64,000 nucleotides of DNA from Salvator merianae (taxonomy: Eukaryota > Chordata > Lepidosauria > Squamata > Teiidae): positions 42,028,289 through 42,092,288 of the forward strand of contig QVOM02000073.1 of NCBI GenBank assembly GCA_003586115.2, read 5' to 3'. The notes beneath the pieces are model-generated. The model ran no database searches. It saw only the letters and a list, made by a program, of their open reading frames with translations, and was not told the DNA's origin. Shown piece after piece: positions 58,779 through 64,000 of the stretch (positions within the stretch are counted from its first letter, which is position 1; every line of letters begins with the position of its first letter). Both the position numbers and the translations under genes were made by a program.

Positions 58779-59006
58779 CATCCTCCAATATTAGATTTTG
58801 GGAAGATCATTATCTATACCAGCAATCTGAAAATCATCCGGACACCAATGACTAAGAAAGAGATGGTGAGAAAGATTATGGAAAACGAGGGTATGGAAGA
58901 CTGTTCATTCTTGCATAATGAAGGAAGAAGGAACAATACCAGTAACCCAAATGGCAAGGATGGCAAGGAAGCTGACATGGAGCTTGCTCACAGCCAGTGC
59001 ATGCAG
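58779..59006 (+). CDS. GRXCR2: GRXCR2 coding exon 2 (residues 115-190)
   Basis: The exon follows an acceptor (TTACATTTCAG, AG at 58777-58778) and starts in phase 0. It opens with HPPILDFGKIIIYTSNLKII and RTPMTKKEMVRKI, the conserved glutaredoxin-like strand and helix of the family: IIIYTSNLKIIRTP aligns with the segment that carries the CxxC redox site in true glutaredoxins. No cysteine pair is present here, as expected for GRXCR proteins, so redox catalysis at this site is unlikely. The second half (about residues 145-190) is charged and less conserved, with one CMQ before the donor CAG|GTAAGG at 59007. The exon is 228 bp, 76 codons. Confidence 0.95.
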
Positions 59007-59639
59007 GTAAGGCAAGTGACATTTGAAGGCAAAAAAGGAATGCCCCAATGCATTGAGGTTTCCACTCAAGAGTGTCTCTAGTTATACAGAAGTATGTATC
59101 TACACTAAAAGAAAAAGAGATGTATATGTGTGTTTCTGCGTGCCTGTGGGTATGCATGCATGCATGCTCTCTGCCTCTCTCTCACACACATTATTCTCTC
59201 TGTTTAAACAGCTAACTGATGTTCTCAAATTGGCCTAATCCATGAGCTTCCAAAACTTAAGCAATGTGATAGGGAGTTGAGCACAAGGAAGGAGGACACA
59301 AATCTAAATTAGGAAATGTAAAATCTGTCTGACTCCTTGGTTTTGATCTCTGCACCCTTAGTTCCTGTAGCGAGAAGGGCAGCTAGTCCAGCTAGACAAG
59401 TGCTATCTCATGGTAGTATCCTAAGTGAGGCTTTTAAATTGTTGCTGAGAACTGTTGCCTAGGTATGCCTAATGGTAAAACGATCTCTGTTGGAAAGGTC
59501 TCTCCATTCTGTATTTTTTGATTTGCTTTTAAAAGTGTCAGGATGCTAAAAATTTTGCTCTCCTTTGAGGTAACATTTAAGGTCTGAGCAGTGGCGGCTG
59601 GTGGCCTTCCAGGCTGGGTGTTCACAGGTGAGAGGGTGA

Positions 59640-59763
59640 AGGAAGTGGAGCCAAAGGAGATGAAGCCAGAGGAGGTCAAGGAGGTGGAACCCTAGGAGGT
59701 CAAGTAGGCGGAGCTAGAGGCGTCAAGCAAGCAAAGCAGAAGTGTCAAGTAGGCGGAGCCAGA
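59640..59763 (+). repeat. Degenerate minisatellite, 22-24 bp units
   Basis: About five imperfect units with the pattern 'gaggtcaagtaggcggagcc', varying by substitutions and small indels. Purine-rich on the plus strand. Confidence 0.8.
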
Positions 59764-59970
59764 TGCCATGAGTATCCATTAATCCAATTGTTAATTTAAT
59801 AAAACATTCCCATGGGCAAAGACATTGCCTTAAGTTATTCTATAATTTTTCTTCCTCCTCCAGCATTTACTATGCATATTTGAGGTCACTGAATTGTTAT
59901 TATACTAAAAATAATTTTAAAAAATCACCACCAGTGTCCCTTTATGACCTTCTCAAGTTGGTCATGAAGG

Positions 59971-60110
59971 ATAAAGAAAATGATCAGAACAATTAAAGCA
60001 GTAGGCTTTCCGGTTGTGATGTATGACTGTGAATGCTGGGCAATGAGAAAGAAAGGAAAGAACTTGGGGATCCATCATGACAGCTGTTTTATGCACAACT
60101 ATTACCTGTA
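59971..60110 (+). mobile_element. RTE/BovB-like LINE fragment
   Basis: One open frame reads IRTIKAVGFPVVMYDCECW followed by AMRKKGK. It resembles the conserved PVVMYGCESWT.KKAE block near the C-terminus of BovB/RTE reverse transcriptases. Only about 35-45 codons are recognisable, so the identification is tentative. Confidence 0.5.
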
Positions 60111-60871
60111 AAAAGATAAAGACAAAAGTCTGGGGGAATACTAAAACAGGGTAAACATTCCTCAGATGCATGAACCAAGCTCTTTCCAGATCCATAGATA
60201 GGTTGCATTTCTGATTATGGTATAATATATATTATATATACATGTGTTTAAATGCCCAACCATCTGGCATTTATTATTAATTTCTTTTTTTTTTTATATT
60301 GCCAAGAAAACTGCATAGATTTATCCATACATTAATCAGTCTTTGACCTCAAGTTAATGGCAGCTTTATTTTTATTTGCATGCAGAAGACAGGGGATGAA
60401 GAGAGAGATGACCAAGCACTCCCTTTGTCTTTCTGTACCTCTAATTTTGCTGATTTTGTTGTTGCCTTTGCCACACTACATTAGCCAAAGCCCACAGAAA
60501 ATAAAAGGTTAAGATCTGCACAGATCCCTCTGGCTGCAGACATCTCAGCTTCAGCTAGCACAGAAGAATGAGAATTGTAGAGCATGAAAGGTTGCAGCTG
60601 AGCATATATTTTTTTCCTCTCCACCCCTCTCTCCCATCCTTTTGCTCCTCCTTCCCTCTGTGTGACTGGATGCTGCATTGCTCTGTCCCCACTGCTCCCC
60701 ACCCCTCCTCTCTCCCTAAGGGAATGAGAACTACCCAAGACAAACCTAAGAAATTACACACATCATTCCCTCTTCAGGAAAAAGAACCCCGCAAACAGAA
60801 AGAGGATTGTAGAAACAGAAGGTTTTTTTCTGTTGTTTTTAAACCTACCAAGCAGCACAATTTCTCCCACC

Positions 60872-60908
<37 letters not shown>
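60872..60908 (+). repeat. (CT)10 followed by (CA)n microsatellite
   Basis: Compound dinucleotide repeat: CT units at 60872-60891, then CA units to about 60908. Confidence 0.95.
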
Positions 60909-62521
60909 CCCAAATAGTAATTCAACCTCCAAATACTGCTGCCTCTTCCAGCCCTGCTTTCCTTCCCCCCCCCCCCGCAGCTGAGGTTTCTTCCACTAGG
61001 GAGGGGGGAAAGCAGCAGCTGTGACTGACAAACCAACTAGAATCTCCTGGCCTGGGGAGTGGGGGAGGACAACTAGGGACTTGGAAGAAGGGAGAAAAAA
61101 GGAAAAGGAGAGAGATCGGTCCATAAATCAATTTCTAAGGCAGATGATTGCTCCAGCTCTCTCTCTCCCTTTCTGTCTGTCAGGATAGCTGCGAAGATTG
61201 TGTGTCCAGTCCTCACATGAAGTCAGCCCAAAGTGAGAGACTTGAGTGTGACCAGGTCCCAGTGAGCTGCCCAAAGCAGCATGTGGAGGGAACAGCAGTG
61301 GGGGGAAAGCCAGCTGCAAGAGCAGCACTCTTGGACTTCCCTGTCATAAAAAAAAAGCAGTGGGTCAAGGGAATGGGGAAGCAATTCCCAGGCAAGGCAC
61401 AGGGTTCTTAGGCATGGGGCTTGGAGATTCCCAAAGCCTCCATACACCAATTCTGGCCAAAATGACTTAATAAATAAAACAATTAAGAAAGATAAAAACG
61501 TATCTTTTTTTCTGCACTCCAAGCTCCCTCTGCACTAGCCTGACCTTCCAAAAAACAGATAGAGCACTGCAGAATCAAAAACACAGAATAGCAGAGCTGG
61601 GCCCAGGCAAAAAATGGCTGCCTAGTCAGCCCTGTTCAGAAGTTAGGAGGGAAGGAGCTAAGAGGTCACATGTAGATAATTCTACACTATGATTGGTTAG
61701 ATAGTCTGCGAACCAAAGGGCAGGAATTTTGCAGCACTGTAGCTGAATGGGAGACAGCCCTACTGTTTAGATTGAGTTCTGATTGGCTGCAATTGGTAGC
61801 AATCTAAAGTATGCCCTGCTTTTCATTAGATATGCATTCCTGGGGGTGGAGGAAGCCTGTGAGTGTCTGCCGACCTTTGCGAACAGAGGCACCACTGCTG
61901 GGTCTGAGATTCTCCCTGAAATAACCAATTGTAGTTTAACAGATTCCCTCAACTGTTACAGGTCTGCACAATCACTAAGGCTGTGTTCAAACACAGTTAA
62001 AGGCTATTTTTGCACTTGCCATTACTATTCAAGTACAGGGCGGAACACCTTGTATCAGAACCTGTCCCAAGCTGGGGTGGACTGCTTCTGGTGTGGTACA
62101 AGACTGTGCACACTGGGACAGGCTGTTCTGTGCCAGCCCCTGGGTTGGCTCGGAACCTTGTGCCAAGTTTGGAACAGGCATGTGGATTCTTCAAAAGCTC
62201 TGAAGGCCAGGAACAAAATAATTTTAAAATTATACCTGGATAAATTACGAATCTGAAATCAGAAATGTGTGATTTAAGAGAATATGTATTCATTTATTTT
62301 TGCATAATTTGTATGAGAAATCAAGGTTTGGGAAGGGTTGGTGAGAAGATTTTTTTTTTAAAAAGAAAAGTATGGACAGCACTAGGGCAAAAGTGAAGCA
62401 CATTATTTGAACTAAATGTACCATCAAGAGTTATTTATTCTGCCAATTGGATTCATTTTGCTAATGCACTGTATTGACTTGCATTGAGGAAGCTTGGTTT
62501 GATCAACCCCTTTTATTTCAG

Positions 62522-62701
62522 GATGGAGATCATGATATCAGTTGCTCTCAATGTAAAGGATCAGGCTCTGCTCCCTGCTCTTTATGCCATGGAAGCAAGT
62601 TTTCAATGCTGGCTAATCGATTTAAAGAGTCATATAGAGCTTTGCGGTGCCCTGCTTGTAATGAAAATGGCCAACAACCCTGCCAGACCTGTGCTCAGTG
62701 A
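62522..62701 (+). CDS. GRXCR2: GRXCR2 coding exon 3 (residues 191-249 and stop)
   Basis: The exon starts after TTTTATTTCAG in phase 0 and ends at TGA (62699-62701). It encodes the cysteine-rich C-terminal domain with four CxxC pairs: C198-SQ-C201, C209-SL-C212, C233-PA-C236 and C244-QT-C247. This DnaJ-like zinc-binding spacing is the hallmark of the GRXCR family. The block GSKFSMLANRFKESYRALRC lies between pairs two and three and is very strongly conserved. The full protein is 249 residues, against 248 for the human one. The terminal residues CAQ match the expected end, so the gene is complete. Confidence 0.96.
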   Translation, partial: DGDHDISCSQCKGSGSAPCSLCHGSKFSMLANRFKESYRALRCPACNENGQQPCQTCAQ

Positions 62702-63012
62702 ATATGCTCCCTCTTTCGATTGGTTTCCTTTGTTTGACTGCTTTGTGTAGAAAAATAATCTATTAAGTGAGTTTTATGTTGGCTTCAAAACAAACCTGCA
62801 TGTCATCCAACACTTTGTAAATGCTTTTGATAACGACATTTGTACTTGCAATTTCTTCACTTTCCAGATTATAGTTTACAAATACTATATCATAGTACAG
62901 CTATTTGTTACCTTTGCTCTAAAAATATGCACTAATAGTATCCAGATGTCACTGATACTAGAAGCAGCTACTCCCCAAGTTATATAATAAATCATAACAT
63001 CTTTTATTATTA
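62702..63012 (+). other. GRXCR2: GRXCR2 3' UTR (approximate)
   Basis: AT-rich sequence after the stop codon. The 3' end is inferred from the first canonical polyadenylation signal at 62986; a later AATAAA cluster near 63079-63096 could give a longer form. Confidence 0.55.
62986..62991 (+). promoter_or_regulatory. Candidate polyadenylation signal AATAAA
   Basis: Canonical hexamer 285 bases after the GRXCR2 stop, with a GT-rich stretch ('cttgtgtatctgt') about 55 bases downstream. Confidence 0.6.
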
Positions 63013-64000
63013 TAAATTTCAGTTGCTTCCTTTTACTTCGAACATCTTGTGTATCTGTAAATCTGTGATATATAAATCAAATAAATAAATAAATAATCTT
63101 CTTCAGACCTTATTTTTCTTCTGTGGAATATGCTGTTTTTCTTGTTAAACATAACCATTCTGTGTCAGAGGGTCTCTGTTAATACTAGTGCTCTATTATA
63201 TAACGCAGAAGCACTTCAGCACATAAACAGCCACAGTAACAGGTGGCAGCCTTACTGTCCAGCAAGGGCTGACTCTAGACAGCAAGAGAAAAATATGGAA
63301 TCTTGGTTGGCTTCCGCAATTGCCTCTTGCCATCTCTGCCAGACTGCAGAGCAACATCATGGGGCAAACGAAATACCCAGAAATGTGTGATTCTCTGTGT
63401 GTGTGGCCTCCATTTTTGGCCCGGTTTCAGCCCTGAACACATGTGGGCTCCATTTTCTTCAAAGTCCATGGTAAAAGCAAGCATCCAGACAGGTAAGTTG
63501 TATTATTATTCTGGGAAAATATAGATGGAAGTTGATTTTCCCAGAAGAACACCACCATGCGATATCACTCCTTTATCCTGGGACTATGTTAGGATTGTCA
63601 TGGAGATGTATGACAATCCCAGTATAGTCCTAGGATAATCTCAGATTTTAGGCCCTGTCTGGATGGGGGAAGGTAATTTAGCGCTGCTGCAAATGGCAGT
63701 TTGAAAAAAAAAGGAAAACCCCTATCTACTGCTGACTGACAAGTTGTGTGGATCTATCCAGGCATTTTGCAGGTAACCAATTTGTAGCAGACCACAACAA
63801 AGGTTGTTTCTGCATTCACCAGTAGAAGGAATGGCTCCCCAGTCCCAGGATAAGCCTTCTGCATTTGGCAGGCTGTCCTGGTACAGCACCCCACACTGAC
63901 TCCAGAGATTGAGCCATCTATGGAGTTACTTCTGGGCTTTCTGCTAGGAACTGAAGTTCCTAGCCTCCGTTCCCCCTGGAGATGCATTTCAGTGACCCAA
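63013..64000. other. Downstream of GRXCR2, no gene recognised
   Basis: An (AATA)n run lies at about 63079-63096 and a hairpin repeat at 63573-63638. No exon recognised up to the window end. Confidence 0.5.
63573..63638. repeat. 66-bp hairpin repeat
   Basis: 63573-63601 pairs with 63610-63638 at 25 of 29 positions (mismatches are transitions, so several remain G-T pairs in RNA), with an 8-nt loop. The 'atcctgggactat...' core resembles the copies near 5990 and 12240, so it is likely a small MITE. Confidence 0.7.

Larger units (their letters stand above)
59007..62521 (+). other. GRXCR2 intron 2
   Basis: Bounded by GTAAGG and TTTTATTTCAG. Holds a degenerate minisatellite (59640-59763), an RTE/BovB-like fragment (59971-60110), simple repeats (60872-60908), a C run near 60966-60978, and part of an unnamed interspersed repeat near 62020-62180. 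No extra exon seen. Confidence 0.75.

Noticed and set aside
63574..63638. Candidate microRNA precursor
   Set aside because: Size and fold would fit, but related hairpin sequence recurs in the window, so a repeat is the simpler explanation without small-RNA data.
1..64000. CRISPR-like, operon-like or other prokaryotic defence system
   Set aside because: The window is clearly vertebrate: spliced genes, LINE fragments and MITEs. No regular repeat-spacer array or clustered bacterial genes exist.

Overview
This is vertebrate genomic DNA, most likely from a non-avian reptile and probably a squamate. It has spliced genes in long AT-rich noncoding DNA, CR1-like, L2-like, L1 and RTE/BovB-like LINE fragments, and many short DNA-transposon derivatives. 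I see no operons, CRISPR arrays, rRNA or tRNA genes, or retroviral genes.

Two protein-coding genes can be supported, arranged head to head. (1) SH3RF2, minus strand: only the first coding exon is present (27902-28270). It carries a complete RING finger and ends in a splice donor. No further exon was recognised, so about 1-27901 is read as part of one long SH3RF2 intron. (2) GRXCR2, plus strand: all three coding exons are present (55604-55945, 58779-59006, 62522-62701). Every junction is phase 0, and together they encode 249 residues ending in four CxxC pairs. From general knowledge, the two genes are also divergent neighbours in mammals (human 5q32). About 27 kb separates the two start codons here.

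Layout: 1-27.9 kb is the SH3RF2 intron, with a CR1-like element in two opposite-facing halves (2.8-5.6 kb), a Harbinger-like element (14.3-15.5 kb), an L2-like fragment (16.6-17.2 kb), several MITEs, an (AAAATT)14 array and a CpG-rich young MITE (22.15-22.74 kb). 28.3-55.5 kb is intergenic: a hAT-Charlie-like MITE, hairpin repeats, a 1,911-bp inverted repeat around a 534-bp spacer (34770-39125), a smaller inverted repeat with CTG/CAG tracts (39.8-40.1 kb), CR1 and L2 fragments, and a second Harbinger-like copy with a nested L1. 55.5-63 kb is GRXCR2. The last kilobase holds a hairpin repeat.

The most notable structure is the large inverted repeat. Its arms look identical wherever compared, they run without indels, and the left arm starts exactly at the only N I saw. 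That favours an assembly foldback artefact over a natural palindrome, though it needs read-level evidence. I found no convincing new multi-gene system. The other points of interest are the twin-priming-like CR1 inversion, the datable nested insertions and the hairpin-forming repeats.
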